From positions 124,001-188,000 of the forward strand of contig CAZJWX010000002.1 in assembly GCA_964549915.1 (NCBI GenBank): 64,000 bases of DNA, given 5' to 3'. Position numbers and translations under genes: made by a program. Numbering within the stretch: position 1 is the stretch's first letter; each line of letters begins with the position of its first letter. The stretch comes from JAUZRW01 sp964549915. GTDB taxonomy: Bacteria > Chloroflexota > Anaerolineae > Aggregatilineales > Phototrophicaceae. Of this stretch, positions 51,725 through 60,491 are shown piece after piece. The notes under the pieces are model-generated. The model worked only from the letters and a program-made list of their open reading frames with translations. It searched no databases and had not been told where the DNA came from.

Positions 51725-52669
51725 TCACTGGTCGGCGCGGCGCTGCCCCGGCGGTTTGCCGCAGTCGCACTCGCCATCCCCATGTTTATCGCACGGCTCT
51801 TTGGCTTTTTTCTCCAGCGCCCGCAGTTCCTCCAGTGGAATAAGGTCTTCACGCTGGACAAATTTGCGCCCCTGTTCTTCGATGTAGACGGTCACGGCAT
51901 CGCGCAGCGGATGAACATCAATGACCTTGCCCTCGCCAAAGGGGGTGCCGACCTTCTTGTTGCGCTTGGGGAGCTGCTTGCGTGCCTGGACGTACTGCTC
52001 ATATTCGTATACGAGGCAGCAGCGCAAGCGACCACACATGCCCGTGATTTCGGACGGATTCAGGGAGATGCCCTGCGCCTTGGCCATCTTGATTGAAATC
52101 GGGCTGAAATCCGTGAGGAAGGTGCTGCAGCAGCGTTCCGCGCCGCAGGCACCATAGCCGCCGAGCAGCTTCGCCACATCACGCGGGCCAATCTGCCGCA
52201 TATCGATCTTGGCACTGAATTCGCGCTGAAGCTCCTTGCCCAGCCGGGTTGTATCGACTTTCTCTTCCGCACTGTAGAGAAAGGTCAGCGAGGTACCATC
52301 GTAGTTGTATTTCGCGGCGAGGAACTTCACCCCGTCGTCCACATGATCGGCAGCGGCGGCGCGTTCCTGGCAAATCCGCAGCGCTTCTGGCTCCTTGCTC
52401 TCCCATTCCTGGCGCAGCACCAGGTCGCGCGGCGTCGCAGGCCGCAAAATACTGCGATATTCGCGGTCAGCTTCCGGCTCTGCGAAGCCCATCACCTGCC
52501 CCATCTGACGTCCGCGCACCGTCTCCACGATGACGAAATCGCCCGGCTGTAAGTCAGGATAATCGTCGTAAAGAAAGTGATACAGCTTGCCGACTTTGGT
52601 GAAGCGCACCCCGGCAACACGCGGCTGCTGCTGTGCTTCAAACACCTCGTCTGCTGCAACTTCCGCCAT
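51725..52669 (-). CDS. PSP1 domain protein, RicT/YaaT-like
   Basis: 314 residues. The N-terminal part (VAGVRFTKVGKLYHFL) leads into the PSP1 domain with QMGQVMGFAEPEAD and DGVKFLAAKYNYDGTSLTFLY. The Cys-rich core is YGACGAERCCSTFLTDF and MCGRLRCCLVYEYEQY, which in Bacillus RicT helps hold iron-sulfur clusters in the RicAFT complex that tunes RNase Y. The C-terminus is Cys-rich too (CDKHGDGECDCGKPPGQ). No ricA or ricF is nearby. Divergent from lysC. Confidence 0.88.
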   Translation of the reverse strand: MAEVAADEVFEAQQQPRVAGVRFTKVGKLYHFLYDDYPDLQPGDFVIVETVRGRQMGQVMGFAEPEADREYRSILRPATPRDLVLRQEWESKEPEALRICQERAAAADHVDDGVKFLAAKYNYDGTSLTFLYSAEEKVDTTRLGKELQREFSAKIDMRQIGPRDVAKLLGGYGACGAERCCSTFLTDFSPISIKMAKAQGISLNPSEITGMCGRLRCCLVYEYEQYVQARKQLPKRNKKVGTPFGEGKVIDVHPLRDAVTVYIEEQGRKFVQREDLIPLEELRALEKKAKEPCDKHGDGECDCGKPPGQRRADQ

Positions 52670-52741
52670 AAGATAACCCTCTCCTGAAAAGCGCGGTCAG
52701 CAGACCAGCGCCCAACGTTCAATAAAACACATCAACGTTTA

Positions 52742-52770
52742 TATTATTGCATCTTCGCGGCGAAAACAAA
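52742..52770 (-). promoter_or_regulatory. Promoter of the RicT/PSP1 gene
   Basis: On the minus strand TTGTTT, 17-base spacer, TAATAT. The start is near 52735, 66 bases before the ATG. GTTTGC/GCAAAC arms (52777-52799) lie just upstream. Confidence 0.5.
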
Positions 52771-52854
52771 TCACAGTTTGCAAAAAATGCCAGCAAACCC
52801 CTTGCAGACAGGCCGATCCTGCACTAAAAACACCCTGTTTTCGCCGAGCCTTGC

Positions 52855-52860
52855 TATAAT
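52855..52860 (+). promoter_or_regulatory. -10 box of lysC
   Basis: A perfect TATAAT 48 bases before the ATG. No clear -35 is seen. The roughly 40-base leader is too short for a lysine riboswitch or T-box. Confidence 0.55.
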
Positions 52861-52908
52861 GCACGGTTACAGAATATTCAGCGAAGCAGCATCGCAGCAA
52901 GGAAACAC

Positions 52909-54321
52909 ATGAAAACACTTGTAATGAAATTCGGCGGCTCCGCTGTTGGGACGACGCGCGCGCTGGCGCAGGTCTTGAGCATCGTCCTGCACGAGCAGAA
53001 GCGCTGGGATCGGCTGGTACTGGTGGCTTCCGCGCTGGATGGCGTCACCGATATGCTGCTAGAAGCCGCTCACCTGGCGCAAATCGCTCATCAGCGCGGG
53101 TATCGTCGCATCGCCGCCACGCTTCGCAGTCGTCATCTGGCATTGGCCGACCAATTACCGCTCGGGGCGGAAGAGCGCGGCGCGCTGCGTGCCGACATCG
53201 ACCATCTGCTCTTCGACATGCTGGATCAGTGCCAGCATGTTGCCACGACACCCAGCGAAATGCTCTCGCCGCAGATCAGCGACAATATCATCGGCGTGGG
53301 CGAACAACTCTCCGCGCGCATCATCGCGGCGCTGCTGCGACAGAACCAGGTGCGCGGGGTAGCCATTGATGGCACGGATGTCATGGTGACCGACGATGTC
53401 TTCGGCAATGCGACCCCCGACCTGGAACAATCACGGCAGCGGCTGGATCAGCACATCACCCCGATGCTGGAACGCCAGATTGTCCCTGTCGTGACGGGCT
53501 TCATCGGCGCGACCCTTGATGGCATCCCGACGACGATGGGACGTGGGGGCAGCGATTATACGGCGTCGATCATCAGTGTGTGTATGGAAGCTGAAGAGTT
53601 GTGGATCTGGACGAATGTCGATGGCATGATGTCCACCGATCCCAACGAAATTGACGATGCCCGTGTGATCGAGCAAATGACCTTCGACGAAGTGGCAGAA
53701 CTGGCTTATTTCGGCGCGCACATCTTGCACGCTCGCATGATCTACCCCCTGCGCGATCACGGTATCTCCCTGCGCATCAAGAACGTCTTCAAGCCGCAGC
53801 AGCCCGGCACGCTCATCAAGCAAGAGCGCCCTTCTGCAGAGCCGCATTTGCGAGCCGTCACCGCGATTCCGGCGCTGTGCGTCATGGGGGAACGCAGCGG
53901 CGATGTCACGTCGGTGATCGAATTGGTGCAGGGAGCAACGGCAGCCAAGATCGGGCAGAAGGCCGATGTGATGCTGACTTCACAGTCCTCAGACCAGAGT
54001 TCGCTGTGCTTCGTCGTACCGACGACAGCAGGAGGCGCGGAAGCGGTGGAGAACGTGCGGCTTGCCGTAGAAGAGCGGCTGGAGAATTTCGCGGATCGAG
54101 CGCAGTGGTCAGCCAGGGCAATTTCCGTTGTGACGGCAATCGGCACGGGGTTCGCGTATTCCACTGAATTGCAGGCGCAAATCTTACAGGCGCTGTCCCA
54201 GACTCGGATTCTGGGGATGACGCAGGGGCCATCCCAGTGCAGCTATTCCATCATGGTGGAAGAGACCGACTCGGAGAGCGTCCTGCGGCAAATTCACGAG
54301 CTGGTGCTCAATAGCGGTTGA
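52909..54321 (+). CDS. lysC: Aspartate kinase
   Basis: 470 residues. Phosphorylates Asp, the first step to Lys, Thr and Met. The N-terminal kinase has MKFGGSAVG (usual KFGGTSV), TGFIGATLDG, TMGRGGSDYTASII, TNVDGMMSTDPNEI and FDEVAELAYFGAHILHARM. The C-terminal third (about 325-470) holds two ACT modules for feedback. It is monofunctional, with no homoserine dehydrogenase domain. AAGGAAAC is the ribosome site. The stop lies inside the convergent glnA stop region by 14 bases. Confidence 0.94.
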   Translation: MKTLVMKFGGSAVGTTRALAQVLSIVLHEQKRWDRLVLVASALDGVTDMLLEAAHLAQIAHQRGYRRIAATLRSRHLALADQLPLGAEERGALRADIDHLLFDMLDQCQHVATTPSEMLSPQISDNIIGVGEQLSARIIAALLRQNQVRGVAIDGTDVMVTDDVFGNATPDLEQSRQRLDQHITPMLERQIVPVVTGFIGATLDGIPTTMGRGGSDYTASIISVCMEAEELWIWTNVDGMMSTDPNEIDDARVIEQMTFDEVAELAYFGAHILHARMIYPLRDHGISLRIKNVFKPQQPGTLIKQERPSAEPHLRAVTAIPALCVMGERSGDVTSVIELVQGATAAKIGQKADVMLTSQSSDQSSLCFVVPTTAGGAEAVENVRLAVEERLENFADRAQWSARAISVVTAIGTGFAYSTELQAQILQALSQTRILGMTQGPSQCSYSIMVEETDSESVLRQIHELVLNSG

Positions 54322-55675
54322 GGTACTGCGCGATTTCCCACTGCGTGATCTGGCTGTTATAGGCTTCGACTTCCTTCTTCTTCGCGGTCAGATAGTGATC
54401 GCCGATGAAGGAACCGAGTGCATTCATCACCACACTGTCCAGGCTCATCTCTTCGAGCGCTTCTGCCAGCGAAGCCGGGAGCATCTCTTGCCCTCGTGCG
54501 CGGCGCTGCTTGTTGATCATCAGCACTTCTTCCAACGGCTCGGGGAGTTCCATCTTGTGACGGATGCCGTCCAGGCCGGCCATCAGCATGACGGCCTTCG
54601 CCAGGTAGGGGTTGGCGCTGGGGTCGGGGCAGCGCAGTTCCAGGCGGGTGTGCGATTCTTTGCCCGGTGCTGTGCTCGGCACGCGGATCAGCGCCCCGCG
54701 ATTGACCTGTGCCCAGGTGACGTGCGAAGGCGCTTCCAGGCTGTTGCCAAGGCGTTTGTAGCTGTTCACCAGTGGCGATAAAACGGCGCTCATCGCTCGC
54801 GCGTGGGCAAGCTGCCCCGCGAGGAACTGCCGCGCCACCGCCGAGAGGCCGTATTCATCCGACGGATCGACGAAGCGGTTTTCGCCCGTCTCACAATCGT
54901 GCAGGCTCTGGTGCGTGTGCATCCCAGAACCGGGCATATCCGGCAGTGGACGCGGCATGAAGGTACAATGCAGGCTGTGCTGCTGGGCGATGGTCTTGAG
55001 GGCGATGCGTGCCGTCAGGATGTGATCTGCTGAGACAAGGGCGTGGCTGTACTGGAAGTCGATTTCGTGCTGACCACTGCCCGTTTCCGAATGCGCGGAG
55101 TCGACCAGGATGCCCATTGCACGCAGCGTTTGCAACATCTTGCGCCGTACACGCTGGGTTTCTTCGTCGGTGTGGTCGAAGTAGCCCGCTCGGTCGTGTG
55201 GCTGTTCCATGATCGGGTTGCCCCGGTCATCCACGCGAAACAGGTAGAATTCCAGTTCCATACCCGTCTTGAAGACAAAGCCCATCTCCTGCGCCTGCTG
55301 CAAGGCACGAATCAAGGCATTGCGCGAATCGCTGATGCTCGGTTCCCCATAGGTCGTATGTGCCGTGCAGATGATGCGTGCGGTGCGATCCTCGTCGTTG
55401 TCATTCCAGGGCAACAGCGTGAACGTATCCAGATCGGGTACGAGCACCATGTCGCTTTCAGCAACGCGATTGGCACCTTCCACGGAAGAGCCATCGAAAT
55501 GTACCCCATTCTCTACGACGTTTTCCAGTTCGCTCGCCGGGGTGACGACGCTTTTGACAGCGCCCAGAATATCCGTAAACCAGAAAGAAATGTACTGCAC
55601 ACCGTGCTGATTAATGCTGGTAAGAACTTCGTCTTTGGTCATGGGGCGATAATGCCGATTTTTGTCCAATTGCAT
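54308..55675 (-). CDS. glnA: Glutamine synthetase, type I
   Basis: 455 residues. Makes glutamine from Glu, NH3 and ATP. Motifs: FTDILGAVKSVV, FDGSSVEGAN, the metal-binding GMELEFYLF, GSGQHEIDFQY, CTFMPRPLPDMPGSGMHTH and the RLELRCPDPSANPYLA arginine loop. The NLYDLPPEE adenylylation segment is absent (EPLEEVLMINKQ stands there), so the alpha subtype without adenylylation control fits. The ATG at 55675 follows GAGGATA. It has a private promoter overlapped by inverted repeats. Confidence 0.94.
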   Translation of the reverse strand: MQLDKNRHYRPMTKDEVLTSINQHGVQYISFWFTDILGAVKSVVTPASELENVVENGVHFDGSSVEGANRVAESDMVLVPDLDTFTLLPWNDNDEDRTARIICTAHTTYGEPSISDSRNALIRALQQAQEMGFVFKTGMELEFYLFRVDDRGNPIMEQPHDRAGYFDHTDEETQRVRRKMLQTLRAMGILVDSAHSETGSGQHEIDFQYSHALVSADHILTARIALKTIAQQHSLHCTFMPRPLPDMPGSGMHTHQSLHDCETGENRFVDPSDEYGLSAVARQFLAGQLAHARAMSAVLSPLVNSYKRLGNSLEAPSHVTWAQVNRGALIRVPSTAPGKESHTRLELRCPDPSANPYLAKAVMLMAGLDGIRHKMELPEPLEEVLMINKQRRARGQEMLPASLAEALEEMSLDSVVMNALGSFIGDHYLTAKKKEVEAYNSQITQWEIAQYLNRY

Positions 55676-55687
55676 GTTGTTATCCTC

Positions 55688-55704
55688 AGTATACGGTGTC
55701 GTAT
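55688..55704 (-). promoter_or_regulatory. glnA promoter with overlapping operator-like repeat
   Basis: On the minus strand TATACT (55688-55693) is the -10, with GTGAAA roughly 18 bases upstream. The inverted repeat ATACG-N4-CGTAT (55691-55704) overlaps the -10 and spacer, a classic repressor position. Confidence 0.55.
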
Positions 55705-55727
55705 CAGCCGTTTTCACCGCAGCAGTT

Positions 55728-55741
55728 CACGAAATTTCGTG
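55728..55741. promoter_or_regulatory. Perfect 14-base palindrome upstream of glnA
   Basis: CACGAAATTTCGTG lies upstream of the glnA -35, about 53 bases before the start codon. It is a candidate binding site for a dimeric regulator. Confidence 0.5.
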
Positions 55742-55766
55742 CATGTTCGTTGGCAAGCGCCCACAA

Positions 55767-56216
55767 TCACGGCTTCTTCAGCAAGCCCAGGTGGCCCAGG
55801 AGCGCATCCAGCCCCAGGATGTAACTGCGCCAGCCGAATCCCGCGATTTGCCCCAGGCAGACCGGAGCCAGCATGGACGTATGGCGAAATTCCTCGCGAG
55901 CATGCACATTGGACATATGTACTTCCACAACGGGCAGGGCAATCGCGCTGATGGCATCACGCAGCGCAATGGACGTATGCGTGTAAGCGCCGGGGTTGAA
56001 CACCACACCATCGGCATAATTGCGCGCCACATGCAAGATGTCCACCAGTGCGCCCTCGTGATTGGTTTGCTCCGCCCGCAGGCCTATGGCATACGGTTCC
56101 AGGTACTTGCGCGCCATCTGGTTGATGTCTTCCAGTGTCATATCGCCGTAGACTTCTGGCTCACGCGTTCCGAGTAAATTCAAATTGGGGCCGTGTAATA
56201 ATAGTATTTGGGTCAT
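55767..56216 (-). CDS. aroQ: 3-dehydroquinate dehydratase, type II
   Basis: 149 residues, step 3 of the shikimate pathway. Motifs: LHGPNLNLLGTREPEVYGD with the catalytic Tyr, NPGAYTHTSIALRDA, and EVHMSNVHAREEFR with the catalytic His. It is the last gene of the aro operon. A 164-base gap after aroB contains a TATAAT box, so it may also have its own promoter. Confidence 0.96.
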   Translation of the reverse strand: MTQILLLHGPNLNLLGTREPEVYGDMTLEDINQMARKYLEPYAIGLRAEQTNHEGALVDILHVARNYADGVVFNPGAYTHTSIALRDAISAIALPVVEVHMSNVHAREEFRHTSMLAPVCLGQIAGFGWRSYILGLDALLGHLGLLKKP

Positions 56217-56263
56217 GAGGTTTAGTTTTCGGTTCTTCGTTTACGGTTATTCGGTGTGCAGTT

Positions 56264-56280
56264 CCTGACAATGTGTCAGG
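56264..56280. other. Perfect hairpin in the aroB-aroQ gap
   Basis: CCTGACA-ATG-TGTCAGG, 7-base arms. A minus-strand TATAAT (56359-56364) lies upstream. The hairpin would be in the leader of an aroQ transcript. There is no U tract. Confidence 0.45.
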
Positions 56281-56380
56281 GCGCTGGCGAAATCAGACTT
56301 CAGTTGGGGCATTTTCCACATACCAATGCTGTACCTGCCAGATGCAACCGTCACTCGCATTATACTCATTTTGCAGAATC

Positions 56381-57439
56381 TTACGCACGCAGCGTCTCGA
56401 GCACAGCCAGCACCGTCGCACGGTCAACGCCTTCGACAATAGTCGGCTGGCAGAGACCCTCCAGCAGTACGAAACGCGAGACCCCGCTTCGCCATTTTTT
56501 ATCGGTGAGCATGGCATCCCACAGCGCCGCCGGGTCAAGCGCCCCGATGCTGCGCGGCAAGCCGGTTTCCGCCAGCACAGCATCGACCTGTTCCACCAGT
56601 TCCGCGCCGATCATGCCGAGGCGGTGCGAGAGCTTCGCCGCCGCCAGCAGGCCGACGCCAACTGCGTCCCCATGCAACCAGCGATACTGGGTGACCTGCT
56701 CAATGGCATGTCCGAAGGTGTGCCCCAGGTTGAGGTAGGCGCGGATACCATGTTCGTAAGGATCGCTTTGTACGACATCGATCTTCACCTGCACCGCACG
56801 GCGCACCAGTTCTTCAGCGCGTTCTGGCTGGCGCAAATCGGGACTCAGTAGCCCATCATCCGCAATCAAGCCATGCTTGAGGACTTCCGCCATACCCGCC
56901 CGCCACTGCTCTGGCGGCAGCGTACTCAGCACATCCGGGTCAATTAGCACCACATCCGGCTGCTTGAAGGCTCCGACGAGGTTCTTGCCCTGCGGCAAAT
57001 CCACACCGACCTTGCCACCCACGCTCGAATCGACCATTGCCAGCAGCGTCGTCGGCATCTGCACCAGGCGCACCCCGCGCATATACGTCGCCGCAACGTA
57101 TCCCGCCGTATCGCCGACCACGCCACCACCCAAGGCGAGAATCGTAGTTTTACGATCCGCCTTCTGCACCAGGAGTTGATCGTAGAGCTGCTGCACACTG
57201 GCGAGATTCTTGTGCTGTTCGCCGTCTTGCATGCTGGCGATGGCAGCGTTCGGCAGCGCCTGTGCCAATGCCTGGGCATAGAGTGGTGCAACGGTCGGGT
57301 TGGTGATGATGACGACATGCCCATCCAGGCCAAAACTCGCCGGACTGTCCGCAAGTTTCGCCAGCAAGCCTTGCTCGATGTGAATAGCATAGCGGCGGTT
57401 GACCTCGTCCGGGAGCTTCACCATCAATTGCTGCGCCAT
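56381..57439 (-). CDS. aroB: 3-dehydroquinate synthase
   Basis: 352 residues, step 2 of the shikimate pathway, NAD- and metal-dependent. Motifs: ILALGGGVVGDTAGYVAATY, MRGVRLVQMPTTLLAMVDSSVGGK, the metal-binding HGLIAD and LNLGHTFGHAIEQ, and HGDAVGVGLLAA. The ATG overlaps the aroK stop by 16 bases. Confidence 0.96.
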   Translation of the reverse strand: MAQQLMVKLPDEVNRRYAIHIEQGLLAKLADSPASFGLDGHVVIITNPTVAPLYAQALAQALPNAAIASMQDGEQHKNLASVQQLYDQLLVQKADRKTTILALGGGVVGDTAGYVAATYMRGVRLVQMPTTLLAMVDSSVGGKVGVDLPQGKNLVGAFKQPDVVLIDPDVLSTLPPEQWRAGMAEVLKHGLIADDGLLSPDLRQPERAEELVRRAVQVKIDVVQSDPYEHGIRAYLNLGHTFGHAIEQVTQYRWLHGDAVGVGLLAAAKLSHRLGMIGAELVEQVDAVLAETGLPRSIGALDPAALWDAMLTDKKWRSGVSRFVLLEGLCQPTIVEGVDRATVLAVLETLRA

Positions 57440-57969
57440 AAGGCCAGAATCTCCTCAACGACCTCATGGGGGGTCTTGTGCGTAGTATCGACTGTGTGGG
57501 GCAGCGATTCGTAGATGGGCATGCGCTGCGCCAACAACTCACGCCAGCGCCCCGCTAACGGGCGGACATCGGTCTGGCGAATGCGCGTTTCGATGGTCTC
57601 CTCAGAGGCCATCAGGCAGACGACAAAGCCGGATTCCAACATGACCTGACGGCTGCTCTCGTCGATCAGTGCGCCGCCCCCGGTAGAAATCACCAGTTCG
57701 TGTTGCAAGGCGAGTTCGTGGCAGAGGCCGCGTTCAATCGCCCGAAAGAAGGGTTCGCTGCGTTCGGCGAAGATGCGCGGGATGATCAACCCGGTGCGGT
57801 GTTCAATCGCTGTGTCGATGTCGTAGTAGACGCGCCCCAATTCAGCAGCGAGCAACGGCCCCACCGTCGATTTGCCCGTCCCCATGAAACCCGTCAGAAC
57901 GATATTGCGCTGATCTACACGGGCAGCTTGTTCGCTAGCTTCATTCGTAGCCAAAACGCCACTCCACAT
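57424..57969 (-). CDS. aroK: Shikimate kinase
   Basis: 181 residues from the ATG at 57969. Walker A is GFMGTGKSTVG, the substrate-binding DIDTAIEHRTG and RSEPFFRAIE are present, and STGGGAL holds the shikimate-binding glycines. The LRxTDVRPL-type lid (TDVRPLAGRW) is intact. It overlaps the end of aroC by 29 bases and aroB by 16. A TTG at 57954 is an alternative start. Confidence 0.94.
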   Translation of the reverse strand: MWSGVLATNEASEQAARVDQRNIVLTGFMGTGKSTVGPLLAAELGRVYYDIDTAIEHRTGLIIPRIFAERSEPFFRAIERGLCHELALQHELVISTGGGALIDESSRQVMLESGFVVCLMASEETIETRIRQTDVRPLAGRWRELLAQRMPIYESLPHTVDTTHKTPHEVVEEILALWRSN

Positions 57970-59119
57970 TATCCATCGGTAAATCCACGAAGCGATTCTG
58001 CCGCAAGGCCGCAAAGCGTGGTTTCATCTCGTCGATGCTGTCGCCACCCAGCTTTTCGAGGAGCGCATCCGCCAATACGATAGCCAGCATTGCCTCCCCG
58101 ACGGGGATCGCGCGCGGCAGCGCACAGAAGTCACTGCGCTCGTAGACGGTGCGCTCTACCTGCTGCGTCGCCAGGTCGACTGTATCCGCGCCACGCAGCA
58201 TGGTGCTGATAGGCTTCATCGCCACACGCACCACCACCGGATCACCCGTAGTGATGCCCCCTTCCAGGCCACCCGCACGGTTGGTGCGCCGCCGAATGGT
58301 ACCGTTGCCGTCGGTCTCCATCTCGTCATGTACCTGGCTGCCGCGCAGCGTCGCATTCTGGAAACCATGCCCGATTTCCGCGCCCTTCATGGCCTGAATG
58401 CTCACCATCGCCGCAACGATTTTCGCATCCAGACGGCGATCATAGTGAACGTGGGAGCCGAGTCCCGGTGGGACATTCAGCGCAACTACTTCGAAAATGC
58501 CGCCGAGCGTGTCTTTGTCGATCTTGACCTGACGAATAGCCTCATGCATGGCTTCCGCCGCCTGTGGATCCGGGGAGCGCACATCGTTGGCTTCGGCGAT
58601 TTCGTAAAGCTGGCGATAATCCGGGTCTGGCGGGATGGTCGCTGCGACATCGCCAATTTGTGCGGTATAGCCCAGGATTTCGATGCCGAACTGGGCGAGG
58701 AATTGCTTGCAGATCGCACCAACAGCCACGCGCATAGCCGTCTCGCGGGCGCTGGCACGCTCCAGGGAGAGGCGCAGTTCTTTGTAGCCATATTTCACCG
58801 CACCCGTCAAATCCGCATGACCAGGGCGCGGCGTTGTGATTGGCGTGATGTCGCGCTCTTTCCAGTTCTTAAAATCCCGATTCTCCAGGTGCATGGCGAT
58901 GGGACCGCCCGTCGTCTGGCCCGACATGAATCCGGCTGTAATGCGCACGGCATCTTTCTCGATGTGCATGCGCCCCCCACTGCCGTACCCCTTCTGGCGG
59001 CGCGCCATCTCGGTATTGATCTGGTCAACATCCAGGGCGAGGCCAGCGGGCATCCCTTCCAGGATGGTGGTGAGCATGGGGCCGTGGCTCTCGCCAGCAG
59101 TCAGGAATCGTATGGGCAT
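57941..59119 (-). CDS. aroC: Chorismate synthase
   Basis: 392 residues, FMN-dependent last step to chorismate. Motifs: MPIRFLTAGESHGPML, RRQKGYGSGGRM (flavin site), PRPGHADLTGAVKYG, RASARETAMRVAVGAI and a C-terminal RSDFCALPRAIPVGEAM. All standard. It follows aroE after a 177-base gap holding a long stem-loop. Confidence 0.96.
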   Translation of the reverse strand: MPIRFLTAGESHGPMLTTILEGMPAGLALDVDQINTEMARRQKGYGSGGRMHIEKDAVRITAGFMSGQTTGGPIAMHLENRDFKNWKERDITPITTPRPGHADLTGAVKYGYKELRLSLERASARETAMRVAVGAICKQFLAQFGIEILGYTAQIGDVAATIPPDPDYRQLYEIAEANDVRSPDPQAAEAMHEAIRQVKIDKDTLGGIFEVVALNVPPGLGSHVHYDRRLDAKIVAAMVSIQAMKGAEIGHGFQNATLRGSQVHDEMETDGNGTIRRRTNRAGGLEGGITTGDPVVVRVAMKPISTMLRGADTVDLATQQVERTVYERSDFCALPRAIPVGEAMLAIVLADALLEKLGGDSIDEMKPRFAALRQNRFVDLPMDNVEWRFGYE

Positions 59120-59181
59120 GTTGGTCGTCAGTCCTCAGTTGTCAGTGAGTATCGTTGATCGTTCGCAGTTCTTCGTTTTCA

Positions 59182-59221
59182 GACGAGGCTTCAGGCGCGA
59201 CAACAGCCTGGAAGCCTCGTC
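59182..59221. repeat. Long stem-loop between aroE and aroC
   Basis: GACGAGGCTTC-AGGC and GCCT-GGAAGCCTCGTC pair as a 15-base-pair stem with one bulge and a 9-base loop. Flanking sequence is a degenerate GTCAGT/GTTCTTCGTTT low-complexity stretch that partly recurs at 56225-56250. No U tract. It is possibly an RNA-stabilising or processing element, or a REP-like repeat. Confidence 0.6.
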
Positions 59222-59296
59222 CGGTTCGCTTGTGTCCGCTGTGCGTTTGTGGTACATCATCCCGCATCTGATGCCTCACTCTGCCACTTAGAACGG

Positions 59297-60139
59297 CTAT
59301 TCCCCTGCTTCTCGCTGCGCCAGTTCAGCGCGGACGGTATCCATCATGACATCCACGGGCGGCTGCACCCCTGTCCAGATCTGGAAGGATTTCGCGCCCT
59401 GTCGCACGAGCATTCCCAGGCCCCCGATAGCGCGTCCGCCGACGGCTTCGGCTTGCTGCATGAAGCGCGTCTTCGATGGCGTATAGACCATATCGTAGAC
59501 GGTCACGCCTTGCGGGAAGGGCACCTCTGGTGACCAGGGCGTGCTATCGACATTGGGTTTCATTCCGGCAGATGTCGCATTCACAATCAGATCTACGCCA
59601 TCGAGTGCCGCTTCTGCCAGCGGAACCGCCCTGACCGTGCGAACCCCGGCGGATACCGTCAACTGGAAGAGCATGTCCTGCGCCCGTTCCAACGTGCGGT
59701 TGACCACCACCACATGGGCACCCGAACGCCAGAGACCATAAACCGCCGCGCGTGCCGCTCCGCCTGCACCCAGGACAATCACACGTCGCCCTTCGACGGC
59801 GACCTCGTGCGCGGCCAGGTCTTCCAGAAAGCCGTCTACATCCGTATTGGTCGCGGTATCGTCGCGGAAGTCGATGGTATTCGCCGCGCCGATTGCACGC
59901 GCTTGCTCGTTTGGAACGGCCTGCTCCAGCGCCACTTGCTTGAAGGGAATCGTAACATTGATGCCGATGTAGCCGTGTAATTTCGGCTGCTTGAAGCCAT
60001 GATCAGCGATATCCGGCGGAATAGCCATCGCGTCATAGTGCCATTCATCCGCCATGCCCAGCGCTTGGAAGGCTGCGTTGTGCATAGCAGGGCTGAGGCT
60101 ATGTGCAATCGGCCAGCCAATGACCCCTACTCGGTTCAT
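59297..60139 (-). CDS. aroE: Shikimate dehydrogenase
   Basis: 280 residues, reduces 3-dehydroshikimate with NADPH. Motifs: GWPIAHSLSPAMHNAAF, GINVTIPFKQ (catalytic Lys), NTDVDGFLEDL, GAGGAARAAVYGL and the NRT sequence after the dinucleotide strand, typical for NADPH preference. Its ATG overlaps the stop of the small membrane protein gene by 4 bases. Confidence 0.96.
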   Translation of the reverse strand: MNRVGVIGWPIAHSLSPAMHNAAFQALGMADEWHYDAMAIPPDIADHGFKQPKLHGYIGINVTIPFKQVALEQAVPNEQARAIGAANTIDFRDDTATNTDVDGFLEDLAAHEVAVEGRRVIVLGAGGAARAAVYGLWRSGAHVVVVNRTLERAQDMLFQLTVSAGVRTVRAVPLAEAALDGVDLIVNATSAGMKPNVDSTPWSPEVPFPQGVTVYDMVYTPSKTRFMQQAEAVGGRAIGGLGMLVRQGAKSFQIWTGVQPPVDVMMDTVRAELAQREAGE

Positions 60140-60432
60140 GCGTTCACCAGGTCGTCGTTCTTGATTTTCTCGTCGTTCTTGCGCTTCTCGCGTTCGCGTA
60201 TGCGATCATAGACGCGAAAACCGACCAGCACAAAGAAGATCGGCAGCAAGCCCATCGTCATCATGGAAATCAGCGGCAATCCTGCTGCCCACATCATGAG
60301 TTCAATGCTCATATAAAGCCAGACGCTCATCATCATCATCATGAAGAGCCGCGTAAGAGACTGCTGCTGATACAGCAAAAAGAGCGTCCCCAGCCATCCG
60401 AGCAAGCAAAGAAAAAAGATCACTACCGTCAT
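60136..60432 (-). CDS. Small membrane protein within the aro operon (98 aa)
   Basis: Three hydrophobic segments (about 2-20, 28-50 with an MMMMM run, and 53-72), then a charged C-terminal tail (RIREREKRKNDEKIKNDD). No family recognised. It sits between aroA and aroE with a 4-base overlap to aroE, so it should be co-translated with aromatic biosynthesis enzymes. It might anchor them or transport something, but no function is established. Confidence 0.68.
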   Translation of the reverse strand: MTVVIFFLCLLGWLGTLFLLYQQQSLTRLFMMMMMSVWLYMSIELMMWAAGLPLISMMTMGLLPIFFVLVGFRVYDRIREREKRKNDEKIKNDDLVNA

Positions 60433-60491
60433 TACCAGTACGTCCTCAACAAACTACGGATGCCCCTATTGTACCGGATTCTGGCGGCACT

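Noticed and set aside
52861..52908. Lysine riboswitch before lysC
   Set aside because: The leader is only about 40 bases, too short for the element.
55043..55951. 302-codon plus-strand frame over glnA and aroQ
   Set aside because: It crosses two well-identified minus-strand genes and the glnA promoter.
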